31,261 bases of DNA from VAZQ01 sp050179645. Its GTDB lineage: Bacteria; Pseudomonadota; Alphaproteobacteria; Rhizobiales; Xanthobacteraceae. The stretch covers positions 1-31,261 of the forward strand of contig JBFXEX010000075.1 in NCBI GenBank assembly GCA_050179645.1. Direction: 5' to 3'. The translations under genes were made by a program, and so were the position numbers. Shown one piece after another: positions 1-11,243 of the stretch (its first letter is position 1; every line of letters starts with the position of its first letter). The notes beneath the pieces were generated by a model. The model saw only the letters and a program-made list of their open reading frames with translations. It was not told the DNA's origin and made no database searches.

Positions 1-182
1 CCGTGGATGAGCGACCGGCAAAGTGGCATTCCGATTGGCCAAGCAAACTAGACGTCCTTGATGTCCTCGCCGATGACCTTGCGGTCTTCGTCCGGAAGCG
101 CCCTAAGCCAGTCGCGCACCGGCTCGCGGAAAAAGTACGCTGGAAGCCGTTTCACCGAAGGGTCTTCCAAAAGGTTAGACAC
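1..182 (-). pseudogene. RelE/ParE-family (Gp49/HigB-like) toxin relic, interrupted by an amber codon and cut by the window edge
   Basis: Read leftward from a GTG at 182, the frame encodes the N-terminal half of a phage-Gp49/RelE-type toxin (residues such as PVRDWLRALPDED and VIGEDIKDV). It stops at a TAG at 50-48. Past the stop the same frame continues with FAWPIGMPLCRSL, the expected next block of this family, where a Gln normally sits. A single CAG-to-TAG change therefore explains the break. The usual short loop between the FFR and EPVR motifs also looks about five residues short. Intact members are mRNA interferases paired with an HTH antitoxin encoded just downstream; that part is outside the window. 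The start is uncertain because no good ribosome-binding site is visible. Family assignment is from remembered motifs; a readthrough or sequencing artefact cannot be excluded. Confidence 0.7.
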
Positions 183-225
183 TGCACCATATTCGGTACA
201 GTCGGGCAACCCATAAATGGCGCCG

Positions 226-678
226 TCAGCCCGCCAGCAGCGACTTGACGAGGCCCGAGGCCTTGCCGAAATCCAGCCGGCCCGCATAGCCCTGCTTGAG
301 CGCGGCCATCACCTTGCCCATGTCCTTGACGCCCTGGGCGCTGGTCGCCTTGATCACCTCGGCGATCGCCGCCCTGGCCTCGGCCTCCGACATCTGCTGC
401 GGCATGAAATCCCGGATCACCTCGATCTCGCCGCGCTCCTGGTCGGCGAGTTCCTTGCGGCCGGCCTGGTCGTAGATCTCGACCGATTCCTGGCGCTGCT
501 TGACCATCTTCTGCAGGATGCCGAGCAGGTCGTCCTCGGCCAGCGGTTTTCCCGCCCGCTCCGACTCGATCTCGGCATTCTTGATCGCGGCATTGACGAG
601 GCGCAGCGTCGACAATCGCGGCTTATCCTGCGATTTCATCGCCGTTTTCACGGCCTCGTTGATCTTCTCGCGCAACAC
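226..678 (-). CDS. yqeY: GatB/YqeY domain-containing protein
   Basis: This 150-residue protein is almost entirely one GatB/YqeY domain, the tRNA-binding helical domain otherwise found at the C-terminus of the GatB amidotransferase subunit. Typical blocks are visible: STLRLVNAAIKNAEIE near the N-terminus, a charged middle (KQRQESVEIYDQAGRKELADQE), and the C-terminal MGKVMAALK and GRLDFGKASGLVK segments. The length matches stand-alone YqeY proteins. The GTG start at 678 is chosen because GAGAGG lies at suitable distance upstream and the domain begins right after it; the open frame extends much further but over carA. It diverges from carA across 60 bp. The exact cellular role of YqeY is not settled; a link to tRNA or amidotransferase function is inferred from the domain. 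Confidence 0.93.
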   Translation of the reverse strand: MLREKINEAVKTAMKSQDKPRLSTLRLVNAAIKNAEIESERAGKPLAEDDLLGILQKMVKQRQESVEIYDQAGRKELADQERGEIEVIRDFMPQQMSEAEARAAIAEVIKATSAQGVKDMGKVMAALKQGYAGRLDFGKASGLVKSLLAG

Positions 679-700
679 GTCTATGGCCTCTCGCAATTGC

Positions 701-714
701 CCGGCACGTGCCGG
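701..714. promoter_or_regulatory. 14-bp perfect palindrome between yqeY and carA (candidate operator)
   Basis: CCGGCACGTGCCGG is a perfect 14-bp palindrome in the 60-bp divergent gap, 24 bp before the carA ATG. It could be a repressor operator for pyrimidine or arginine control, or a leader hairpin of carA. No regulator is identified; CACGTG-cored palindromes also arise by chance in GC-rich DNA. Confidence 0.35.
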
Positions 715-738
715 AACCCCGGATTTCTTAGGCTTTCG

Positions 739-1920
739 ATGACCGACACACAACCCACCTGGACGGAACCGGTCCCGACCGCGGTGCTCGTGCTCGCCGA
801 CGGCACCGTGCTGGAAGGCATGGGCCTCGGCGCCCCCGGCCATGCGGCCGGCGAGGTCTGCTTCAACACCGCGATGACCGGCTACGAGGAAATCCTCACC
901 GATCCGTCGTATGCGGGCCAGATCATCACCTTCACGTTCCCGCACATCGGCAATGTCGGCACCAACGAGGAGGACATCGAGACCGTCAACCTCGCCGCGA
1001 CGCCGGGCGCCCGCGGCGTCATCCTCAGCACCGGCATCACCTCGCCGTCGAACTACCGTGCCACGCGCCATCTCGACCAGTGGCTGAAGACCCGCGGCGT
1101 GATCGGGCTCTGCGGCATCGACACCCGCGCACTGACCAGCCTCATTCGCACCAAGGGCATGCCGAACGCCGTGATCGCGCATGCGCCGGACGGCAAGTTC
1201 GATCTCGACGCGCTGAAGAAGGAGGCGCGCGAGTGGCCGGGCCTCGTCGGCATGGACTTGGTGCCGATGGTGACGTCGGGCCAGCGCTTCACCTGGGACG
1301 AGACGCCGTGGGCGTGGAACGAGGGCTACGGCCGGCGCGAGAACGGCGAGTTTCACGTCGTCGCCATCGACTATGGCATCAAGCGCAACATTCTCCGCCT
1401 GCTCGCGTCGACCGGCTGCAAGGTGACGGTGGTGCCGGCAACGACCTCGGCCGGCGACATCCTCGCGCTCAAGCCTGACGGGGTCTTCCTGTCAAACGGC
1501 CCCGGCGATCCGGCGGCGACCGGCGAATATGCGGTGCCGGTGATCCGCGACATCATCGCCAGGGACGTGCCGACGTTCGGCATCTGTCTGGGCCACCAGA
1601 TGCTCGGCATCGCGGTCGGCGGCACGACCATGAAGATGCACCAGGGCCATCATGGCGCCAACCATCCGGTGAAGGATCTCACCACCGGCAAGGTCGAGAT
1701 CACGTCGATGAACCACGGCTTCGCAGTCGACCGCGCGAGCCTGCCGGCCGACGCCGTCGAGACCCACGTCTCGCTGTTCGACGGATCGAACTGCGGCATC
1801 GCGCTCAAGGACCGGCCGGTGTTCTCGGTGCAGTACCACCCGGAGGCATCGCCCGGCCCGCGCGACAGCCACTATCTCTTCACGCGGTTCGTCGAGCTGA
1901 TGCGGGAGCGCAGGCGCTGA
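739..1920 (+). CDS. carA: Carbamoyl-phosphate synthase small (glutaminase) subunit
   Basis: CarA hydrolyses glutamine and channels ammonia to CarB for carbamoyl phosphate synthesis, feeding pyrimidine and arginine biosynthesis in the cytoplasm. The 393-residue protein has the CarA N-terminal domain (GEVCFNTAMTGYEEILTDPSYAGQI) followed by a class I glutamine amidotransferase domain. The nucleophile is Cys283 in FGICLGHQML, with His367 and Glu369 in YHPEASPGP completing the triad. The oxyanion-type motif LSNGPGDP is also present. The ATG at 739 gives the normal CarA length; upstream in-frame sequence overlaps yqeY and is not expected to be coding. The gene diverges from yqeY and is separated from carB by about 5 kb, so the two subunits are not co-transcribed. 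Confidence 0.98.
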   Translation: MTDTQPTWTEPVPTAVLVLADGTVLEGMGLGAPGHAAGEVCFNTAMTGYEEILTDPSYAGQIITFTFPHIGNVGTNEEDIETVNLAATPGARGVILSTGITSPSNYRATRHLDQWLKTRGVIGLCGIDTRALTSLIRTKGMPNAVIAHAPDGKFDLDALKKEAREWPGLVGMDLVPMVTSGQRFTWDETPWAWNEGYGRRENGEFHVVAIDYGIKRNILRLLASTGCKVTVVPATTSAGDILALKPDGVFLSNGPGDPAATGEYAVPVIRDIIARDVPTFGICLGHQMLGIAVGGTTMKMHQGHHGANHPVKDLTTGKVEITSMNHGFAVDRASLPADAVETHVSLFDGSNCGIALKDRPVFSVQYHPEASPGPRDSHYLFTRFVELMRERRR

Positions 1921-1962
1921 CCTGAACCCGTCGAGGTTGTTGTCTTCTTAAGGGCGACGCCC

Positions 1963-2559
1963 ATGGCGCAAGCGCTGACGATCCCCAAACATCGCCTCGA
2001 GGGTCTCACGGACGCGGTGTTCGGCGTCGCGATGACGCTGCTTGTCCTTGACCTCAAATTGCCCGAAACCGCCAGCTTCAAGAGCACCGGCGAATTCCTC
2101 AACGCGCTCTCCGGGCTCAACACCCAGTTCCTCACCTACGTCATCAGCTTCTTCGTGCTGGGCCTGCACTGGCTCGGCTATGCCCAGCTTTCGGCGCGCA
2201 CCAAGGACCCGAGCTTTGCGTTCGCGCGCTCGACGCTGATCTACCTGCTGTTCATCACGTTGATTCCGTTCTCGACCATGCTGGTCGGGCGCTACGACGA
2301 GTTCGCGCCGGCGTCGTGGGTCTATGCGGCGAACATGATCGGAGGCTCGCTGGTATCGCTGCATCTCATTTGGCTCGCGGCAACGCCGGACAATACGGCC
2401 GAAACCCGGGAAGACTGCTTGGGTTCGTTCCTGCTGATTGCCTCGGCGCTGCTGTCGGTCGCCATCAGCTTGGTGAGCCCCGGTCACGCCATGCTGGGCT
2501 ACCTGCTGAATGCGGCACAGCCGATCCTCGCCAAGCGGCTGCTGCGATCGCCGTCGTGA
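1963..2559 (+). CDS. TMEM175/DUF1211 family membrane protein, putative potassium channel
   Basis: This 198-residue protein is mostly membrane-spanning. The first helix carries RLEGLTDAVFGVAMTLLVLDL, which matches the TMEM175 signature (R..x-FSD in most members), here with LTD in place of FSD. Further hydrophobic segments lie near residues 55-75, 87-110, 120-140 and 152-178, with the typical HWLGY and LIPFSTMLVGRY motifs of the family. Bacterial members form tetrameric, potassium-permeable leak channels in the inner membrane. The gene starts 42 bp after carA in the same direction and may be co-transcribed with it. Family assignment is firm; actual ion selectivity is inferred, and the altered FSD motif leaves room for a different function. 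Confidence 0.85.
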   Translation: MAQALTIPKHRLEGLTDAVFGVAMTLLVLDLKLPETASFKSTGEFLNALSGLNTQFLTYVISFFVLGLHWLGYAQLSARTKDPSFAFARSTLIYLLFITLIPFSTMLVGRYDEFAPASWVYAANMIGGSLVSLHLIWLAATPDNTAETREDCLGSFLLIASALLSVAISLVSPGHAMLGYLLNAAQPILAKRLLRSPS

Positions 2560-2699
2560 AGGCGTGGCCGGCGGCCAACGCGGCAGTGCTTGTCCGCCAC
2601 GGCCCTGGAGTGCTAGGCCCTCCCGGCCTGGACGCCGGTAGGTGTTGTCGTTTGTCCTACAGTCCACCGTGACAAGGCGGGTCAGGCGGGGGCCGATCG

Positions 2700-3395
2700 A
2701 TGGGCGACTGGATCGCCTTCTGGAATTCCAAGCATTCGATCTACGTCAATGCGCGGCACCGCGATGTGCACTACCGCACCATCGCCGAGCACATCCGCGC
2801 CCACCTGCCGCCCGACGCCACCGTGCTCGACTACGGTTGCGGCGAAGCACTCTCGGCCGGCATCGTCGCCGAGGGGGCGCGCCGGCTGATCCTGTGCGAC
2901 GCGGCACCGAACGTGCGCGCCGGTCTGGGGGAGCGTTTCGCCGGCCGGCCCAACATCGAGGTGCGCTCGCCCGAGGAGGTGGAAGGGCTGCGCCCCGGCT
3001 CGCTCGACGTCGTCGTCATGCATTCGGTTGCGCAATATCTCACGCCCGGCGACCTCGACGAGCGGCTCGCATTGTTCCGGCGTCTCCTGCGCACGGACGG
3101 CCTGCTGATTTTGGGCGACATCATTCCGCCGGACGTCTCCGCGGCGACCGACGCGTTGGCGCTGCTGCGGTTTGCCGGCGCCAATGGCTTTTTCTTTGCG
3201 GCCATATTCGGCCTCGTCCGCACGGTGGCGCTCACCGACTACATGCGGCTGCGCTCGAATCTTGGACTCACCCGCTACCGCGAGGCCGAGATCGTCGTCA
3301 GGCTCGAAGCCGCCGGCTTCGCGGTGCAACGCGCGTCCGACAATATCGGCCATAACCCGGCCCGCATGACCTTCCTGGCGCGGCCGAAGGCCTGA
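2700..3395 (+). CDS. Class I SAM-dependent methyltransferase, substrate unknown
   Basis: The 231-residue protein has a Rossmann-type methyltransferase core. Motif I is VLDYGCGEALSAG (about residues 42-54), followed by an acidic residue after the second strand in LILCDAAP. A motif resembling post-I/motif II is DVVVMHSVAQYL, and LRTDGLLILGDIIPP matches the strand-4/5 region. A hydrophobic stretch (FAGANGFFFAAIFGL) in the C-terminal half could hold a lipophilic substrate or touch the membrane. The ATG at 2700 has a GC-rich upstream GGGGG as ribosome-binding site. It lies 140 bp after the TMEM175-like gene and converges with the flavin monooxygenase on the other strand. The substrate cannot be predicted from the sequence. 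Confidence 0.87.
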   Translation: MGDWIAFWNSKHSIYVNARHRDVHYRTIAEHIRAHLPPDATVLDYGCGEALSAGIVAEGARRLILCDAAPNVRAGLGERFAGRPNIEVRSPEEVEGLRPGSLDVVVMHSVAQYLTPGDLDERLALFRRLLRTDGLLILGDIIPPDVSAATDALALLRFAGANGFFFAAIFGLVRTVALTDYMRLRSNLGLTRYREAEIVVRLEAAGFAVQRASDNIGHNPARMTFLARPKA

Positions 3396-3418
3396 CCGCC
3401 GGCTGGCGCGGCATCTCG

Positions 3419-4675
3419 CTAACCCGCGCGCGCGAGGTCGAGGACGGAATCGCGGCTGTTGACGGTTTCGACGTCGATGCCCGCGACCTTCTTGAAATTG
3501 AGCGCGGCGCTTTCGAGTTCGTCCTGTGTGAGCACGTCGTTGATCCGGGCGAAGCCATTCGGCGCGCGTTCCTCGGCAAGCTGCAGCACCGTTTCGAGCC
3601 CGAGATTGCGGTTGCGGATAATGATGTCGTTCATCGCGGCGATCCGCTGGTCCTGGTAGTGCGTCAACGCCGCTGCCGGATCGGTGACCTTCAGCAGCGA
3701 GGCCGCAAGCACGCGGGCATCAACCACTGCCTGGGAGCCGGCCTGCGCGCCGACCGGCTGCATCGGGTGCGCGGCATCGCCGATCAGCGTGACCCGCCCG
3801 AAGCTCCACCGCGGGATCGGATCGCGATCGACGTTCGGCAATTGCAGCACGCGCTCCGTGCGCGCGAACAGCCCGCGGATATCGAGCCAGGAATAGCTCC
3901 AGCCATCGAACGCCTCGGCGGCCGCGCTCTGCTCGGCGAGCGAATCCCAGGCTTCGAGCGGCGGCGAGCCCGCAGGAATCCGCGTATAGGCAAGCCAGTT
4001 GATCAGCACCTTGCCGCCCGGCCGTTCGGCGATGGGATACAGAATGGCGCGTTGCGTACGATGGCCGACGACCGCCATCGTCCGGCCGGTCAGATAGGGC
4101 TCGCCTTCGACGATGCCGCGGTAGTGCAGATAGCCGTCGAACACTGCCTTCTCGCCCGGATAGAACGCCGCGCGCACTGCGGAATGGATGCCGTCGGCGC
4201 CGATCAGAATGTCGCTTTCCGCCTGGTCGGCTGGCCGGCCCGCGGAATCGACAAACCGCGCCACCACCCTGTCGCCGCGCTCCTCGAACCCAACCAGCCG
4301 GCGCCCGGCAACCACGGCCTGCGACCCGAGACGTTCGGTAATTGCGCTCAGCAAAATCTCGTGCAGTTTGCCGCGCGAGATCGAAATCTGCGGCCAGCGA
4401 TAGCCGGCGTCGCGCCCGCGCGGCTCGGTCCAGATCAACTGGCCGTGCCGGTTGTAGAACGCGAGTTCGGCCGTGAGGATGCCGGCCTGCGCGAGCTTCT
4501 CGCCGAGCCCCAGCGCGGTCAGTTCGCGTACTGCGTTGGGCTGCAGGTTGATGCCGTGACCGATCGGCTCAAGCCGCGGCACCGCGTCGTAGACCCGAGA
4601 CGAAACGCCGATCTGGTGCAGGCTCAGCGCCGCCGTCAGCCCGGCAATGCCGCCGCCAACGATCGTGACCAGCAT
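3419..4675 (-). CDS. PhzS-like FAD-dependent monooxygenase (aromatic hydroxylase)
   Basis: This 418-residue protein is a group A flavoprotein hydroxylase. It has the dinucleotide-binding GGGIAGL near the N-terminus, the IGADGIHSAVR motif (NADPH/FAD, about residues 163-173) and LIGDAAHPMQPVGAQ (second FAD motif, about residue 296 onward). The overall pattern, including GHGINLQPNAVRELTALGLG and WTEPRGRDAG, resembles PhzS and related 'flavin-dependent oxidoreductases' that hydroxylate or oxidatively decarboxylate aromatic acids using NAD(P)H and oxygen. It starts only 9 bp after the tctC stop codon and is surely co-transcribed with it, which suggests that the TctC protein binds the hydroxylase's substrate or a precursor. 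No phenazine genes are nearby, so a phenazine role is unlikely. Confidence 0.9.
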   Translation of the reverse strand: MLVTIVGGGIAGLTAALSLHQIGVSSRVYDAVPRLEPIGHGINLQPNAVRELTALGLGEKLAQAGILTAELAFYNRHGQLIWTEPRGRDAGYRWPQISISRGKLHEILLSAITERLGSQAVVAGRRLVGFEERGDRVVARFVDSAGRPADQAESDILIGADGIHSAVRAAFYPGEKAVFDGYLHYRGIVEGEPYLTGRTMAVVGHRTQRAILYPIAERPGGKVLINWLAYTRIPAGSPPLEAWDSLAEQSAAAEAFDGWSYSWLDIRGLFARTERVLQLPNVDRDPIPRWSFGRVTLIGDAAHPMQPVGAQAGSQAVVDARVLAASLLKVTDPAAALTHYQDQRIAAMNDIIIRNRNLGLETVLQLAEERAPNGFARINDVLTQDELESAALNFKKVAGIDVETVNSRDSVLDLARAG

Positions 4676-4684
4676 GTCGCCGTC

Positions 4685-5656
4685 TCAATTCGGCCGGATG
4701 CCGGCCGCCTGAATGATCTCGCCATAGCGCTTGTGCGCCGCAGCCAACTGCTCGCGGAACGTCGCGCTGTCGGCATAGCCGGGATCGAACCCGACCTTCG
4801 CCATCCGCGCCTTGACCTCCGGCATGGCGGTGACCGCCTTGATCTCCCGGTCAAGCCGCTCGACCAGCGCCGGCGGCGTCTTCGCCGGCGCGGCGACGCC
4901 GAAGAAGATTTGCAGGCGGAAGCCCGGCAGGCCGCTCTCTTCCATGGTCGGCACCTGCGGCAGCGCGGCTTCGCGCTGCGCCGATGCGGTGCCGAGCACC
5001 TTCACCTTACCGGATGCGACATGAGGCATGACGGCGATCGGCGTCGCCCAGATCATCGGAATCTGGCCGCCCAGCAGGTCGTTGAGCGAGGGCCCGGTGC
5101 CGCGATACGGCACGTGGGTGATGTCGACCTTGGCGGCCGAGTTCATCATCAGCATCGCGAGGTGATGCGGCGTGCCGACCCCCGGCGTACCGACCGAGAC
5201 CTTGCCGGGATTGGCCTTGGCGTGCGCGATGACCTCGCGGACATTGTTGGGTGGAAACGACGGGTTGGCGAACAGCAGCAGCGACGTGGATGCGACCCGC
5301 GACACCGGGGCGAAGTCGGAGATGACGTCGAACGGCACGTTCTTGTGCAGCCACTTGTGCAGGATGGAGGAGGTTTCGATCAGCAGCAGCGTGCGACCGT
5401 CGGGCGCCGCCTTGGCGACACTGTCAGCGCCGACCGCGCCCCCCGCCCCGACCCGGTTCTCGACCACGACCGGCTGCTTGAGGCGCTCCTGCAGCTTTTC
5501 GGCGATCAGCCGCCCGATGGCATCGACGCCGCCGCCCGGCGCGATCGGCACCACGAGTGTGATGCGGCTGTCGCCCGCCGGAGTTTGCGCCTGAACCGAA
5601 ACCGTCATGAGGGCAGCCGCGATCGCGGCCAGCCATGTGCGCTGCAGAATGGGCAT
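4685..5656 (-). CDS. Tripartite tricarboxylate transporter (Bug/TctC) family periplasmic binding protein
   Basis: The 323-residue protein starts with a Sec signal peptide (positive N-terminus, AAIAAALMTVSV core, cleavage near VQA-QT). It then shows the TctC/Bug pattern: VVPIAPGGGVDAIGRLIAE, VENRVGAGGAVG, HVPYRGTGPSLNDLLGGQI, and the APAKTPPALVERLDREI segment near the C-terminus. Such proteins bind carboxylates in the periplasm. No TctA or TctB membrane subunit is encoded in the window, so this is an orphan receptor of the type greatly expanded in Bordetella and Bradyrhizobium relatives. The ATG at 5656 follows a strong GGGAGGA ribosome-binding site. It is translated just ahead of the PhzS-like monooxygenase. 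The ligand is unknown; an aromatic acid is a guess from the neighbour. Confidence 0.95.
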   Translation of the reverse strand: MPILQRTWLAAIAAALMTVSVQAQTPAGDSRITLVVPIAPGGGVDAIGRLIAEKLQERLKQPVVVENRVGAGGAVGADSVAKAAPDGRTLLLIETSSILHKWLHKNVPFDVISDFAPVSRVASTSLLLFANPSFPPNNVREVIAHAKANPGKVSVGTPGVGTPHHLAMLMMNSAAKVDITHVPYRGTGPSLNDLLGGQIPMIWATPIAVMPHVASGKVKVLGTASAQREAALPQVPTMEESGLPGFRLQIFFGVAAPAKTPPALVERLDREIKAVTAMPEVKARMAKVGFDPGYADSATFREQLAAAHKRYGEIIQAAGIRPN

Positions 5657-5787
5657 CGTTCCTCCCGTGCGAGCGGTCGAATAGCACGCTCGTCGTGTTG
5701 TTTTGGGCTTATGCGGCCCGGCAGGAACGCTAATGCAGGCTTCCCCCGATGGCAATTCGCAGCGCTTGCGCAACAGGCGCGTGCCGC

Positions 5788-6933
5788 TCAGGTCCTGGCC
5801 GCACCGACCGTGTCGGCCATGACGGCGCCGCGAACGCCGAGCGGCGCCTCGGGGCCGGTGGTGGAGTCGCGGGCGGTCTGGTGCTCGATCTCGGCATTGA
5901 GCTGCGCGCCGATCAACACCACTACGGTGCAGAGCCACATCCACATCATCACGCCGACCACGGCACCGAGCGCGCCATAGGTCGCGTTGTAGTTGGCGAA
6001 GTTCGCCAGGTAGAACGAGAACAGCGACGAAACCGCAAGCCAGGCGAGCGCCGCGAACACGCTGCCGACGCTGATCCAGCGCCACTTCGGCCGGCTCCGG
6101 CTCGGCCCATAGCGGTACAGCACCGAGACGCCGAACAGCACCAGGAGAAACATCGCCGGCCAGCGCAGGAAACCGACTAGCGGCTCGTCCATGCTGGACA
6201 GCCCGAAGGTCGCGAGAAACAGCGGGAACACCACCACGGCGCCCAGCGCGAGCAGCAGGCAGGCGATGGCGCACACCGTGAAGAACAGCGACTCGACGTT
6301 GAGCCAGATCAGGCTGCGCTTCTCCTCCTCGTCGTAGATAATGTTGAGCGCGTCGAAGATCGCCTTCATGCCGGCATTTGCGCTCCACAGCGCGATGGCA
6401 AGGCCGATGAGAAAGCCGAAGGTCAGGCGGCCCTCGCTCTTGCTGGCGATGCGGCCGATCTCGCCCTGCAAAAGTTCGAGTGCACCCTGCGGGACGATGT
6501 CGGACGCGATGGCGAGATGGTTGCCGATCATGCTGGCGTCCGCGAACAGCGCATAGGACGACACGCCGGCGGCAATCGCCGGAAACAACGCCACCATGGC
6601 GTAGAACACGACGCTTGCGGCGAGCAGGAGCACCCGGTCGTTCATGCTCTCCTGGTAGGTGCGCACGAGGATGTCCTTCCAGCCGCGCCAGGGAATGTGG
6701 ACCGGCGCACTGGCGTCCCGGCCACGGCCGGCCTCGCGGGCACGACGGTCCTGCAGCCGCAGCGGTTCCTGGGCGGGGGTCGGGCTCGGCACCTGCCGCT
6801 CGGGTGGCCGTCGGCGGACGTTCTCATAGACGTTGAGCGCATAAATTACGCCGCCGGTCACCAGCAATGCCGCGCCGAACCACGAGACCAGATTCTCGAC
6901 CCGGGACAGGCTGGGAGGTGAGGATCGATTCAT
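5788..6933 (-). CDS. YihY/BrkB family inner-membrane protein
   Basis: The 381-residue protein contains the BrkB/YihY domain from about residue 80 to 355, with typical blocks DRVLLLAASVVFYAMVALFPA, TFGFLIGLAIALWSANAGMKAIFDALN, and YNATYGALGAVVGVMMWMW. About six helices are expected in this domain. An extra hydrophobic helix at about residues 14-35, followed by a Pro/Arg-rich linker, precedes the domain. The name 'BrkB/ribonuclease BN' is historical: the family is not RNase BN, and its function is still unclear. The ATG at 6933 is preferred over a TTG seven codons upstream; neither has a good ribosome-binding site. It diverges from carB and lies 131 bp upstream of tctC on the same strand, so co-transcription is possible. 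Confidence 0.9.
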   Translation of the reverse strand: MNRSSPPSLSRVENLVSWFGAALLVTGGVIYALNVYENVRRRPPERQVPSPTPAQEPLRLQDRRAREAGRGRDASAPVHIPWRGWKDILVRTYQESMNDRVLLLAASVVFYAMVALFPAIAAGVSSYALFADASMIGNHLAIASDIVPQGALELLQGEIGRIASKSEGRLTFGFLIGLAIALWSANAGMKAIFDALNIIYDEEEKRSLIWLNVESLFFTVCAIACLLLALGAVVVFPLFLATFGLSSMDEPLVGFLRWPAMFLLVLFGVSVLYRYGPSRSRPKWRWISVGSVFAALAWLAVSSLFSFYLANFANYNATYGALGAVVGVMMWMWLCTVVVLIGAQLNAEIEHQTARDSTTGPEAPLGVRGAVMADTVGAART

Positions 6934-7122
6934 GAGCAAGAGCCGCGCCGTCAATCAACCCATAACGAACCACGGCGAATTCGGTTCATTCGGCCGTCGC
7001 GGCGCGAAAAACGGCTCGAAACGGCTGTGATTCGGGCGGCCGCGTCCCTTCCCTGCCCGACGATTCTGGTCTAAAGAGCGCCCGGCGCGCGGGGGACACG
7101 CTTCGTCGGCGCGAGCCAAGGT

Positions 7123-7145
7123 CGCGCAAACGCGCGCTTTTTTTT
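7123..7145 (+). terminator. Short GC hairpin plus T8 tract in the carB leader (terminator or attenuator-like)
   Basis: A 5-bp stem CGCGC/GCGCG (7123-7127 with 7132-7136) closes an AAAC loop and is followed, after one C, by eight T residues at 7138-7145. This has the form of a weak intrinsic terminator and ends 29 bp before the carB ATG. Nothing coding on the + strand lies directly upstream that would need terminating, so leader attenuation of carB is possible. The short stem keeps confidence low. Confidence 0.4.
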
Positions 7146-7174
7146 GCCTTGTGCACCCCAGATCAGCGAGCGCA

Positions 7175-10510
<3,336 letters not shown>

Positions 10511-10687
10511 GCCCGGGCAACCGGGGCGGCCACTTGACGGTATGAGACAGAGTTGAGGTCGCATGGCCTGACATAGGTTCGGCCGGCGACCAGACTTATT
10601 GTCTCAAGAGTGGTTAGGTTTAAGCGCCGTCCGAGCAACAGGGGATTTCTCCGCCGGACGCGCATGTAGTCGGAGGCTGAAGGACCG

Positions 10688-11161
10688 ATGGACAAGATTC
10701 CGATGACCGAAGCGGGCTATCACACGCTCACCAGCGAGCTGAAGCACCGCCAACAGGTCGAACGGCCGAGGATTATCCAGCAGATTACGGAGGCGCGCAC
10801 GCACGGCGATCTGTCGGAGAACGCCGAATACCACGCCGCCAAGGAGCAGCAATCGCTCAACGAGGGCCAGATTGCGGAGCTTGAGGACAAGCTCGCGCGC
10901 GCCGAGATCATCGACGTGTCCAAGCTGTCGGGCGAGACCATCAAGTTCGGCGCCACCGTGACGCTGGTCGACGAGGACACCGAGGAGAAGAAGGTGTGGC
11001 AGATCGTCGGCGAGCCGGAAGCCGATGCCAAGAAGGGCAAGATCTCGATTACCTCGCCGCTCGCGCGCGCGCTGATCGGCAAAGCCAAGGGCGCCAACGT
11101 CGAGGTCGTCACGCCCGGCGGCGCCAAGGCCTACGAGGTCAAGAAGGTCGAGTGGCGTTAG
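10688..11161 (+). CDS. greA: Transcription elongation factor GreA
   Basis: GreA rescues backtracked RNA polymerase by stimulating cleavage of the nascent RNA through the secondary channel. The 157-residue protein matches the family in length and layout: an N-terminal coiled coil with the conserved GDLSENAEYHAAKEQQ tip, carrying the acidic residues that hold the catalytic metal, and a C-terminal FKBP-like domain (ISITSPLARALIGKAKGANVEV). The ATG at 10688 follows a GAAGGA ribosome-binding site. It sits 177 bp after carB in the same direction, an arrangement I remember from Bradyrhizobium and Rhodopseudomonas. No clear intrinsic terminator separates it from the next gene, but a palindromic repeat pair follows the stop codon. 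Confidence 0.98.
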   Translation: MDKIPMTEAGYHTLTSELKHRQQVERPRIIQQITEARTHGDLSENAEYHAAKEQQSLNEGQIAELEDKLARAEIIDVSKLSGETIKFGATVTLVDEDTEEKKVWQIVGEPEADAKKGKISITSPLARALIGKAKGANVEVVTPGGAKAYEVKKVEWR

Positions 11162-11183
11162 GCCACAACTCCGTTCTTTATCG

Positions 11184-11216
11184 TCGTCATCGCCGGGCTT
11201 GTCCCGGCGATGACGA
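11184..11216. repeat. Palindromic intergenic repeat, unit 1 of an inverted pair
   Basis: A perfect 14-bp inverted repeat (arms 11184-11197 and 11203-11216, core ATCGCCGGG/CCCGGCGAT) encloses the loop CTTGT. It belongs to the REP-like palindromes common between genes in Bradyrhizobium relatives. Without a T-tract it is not an intrinsic terminator, though it may stabilise the 3' end of the greA mRNA. Confidence 0.8.
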
Positions 11217-11243
11217 TTCATGGGCCTGCGATCTCTTGTCGGG

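Noticed and set aside
3..248. 81-codon plus-strand frame at the left edge
   Set aside because: It is the antisense of the toxin relic, whose minus-strand translation matches a known family across the amber codon.
3659..5980. 773-codon plus-strand frame over the monooxygenase and tctC genes
   Set aside because: It is antisense to two well-identified genes and has the composition of a shadow frame, without domain motifs or a ribosome-binding site.
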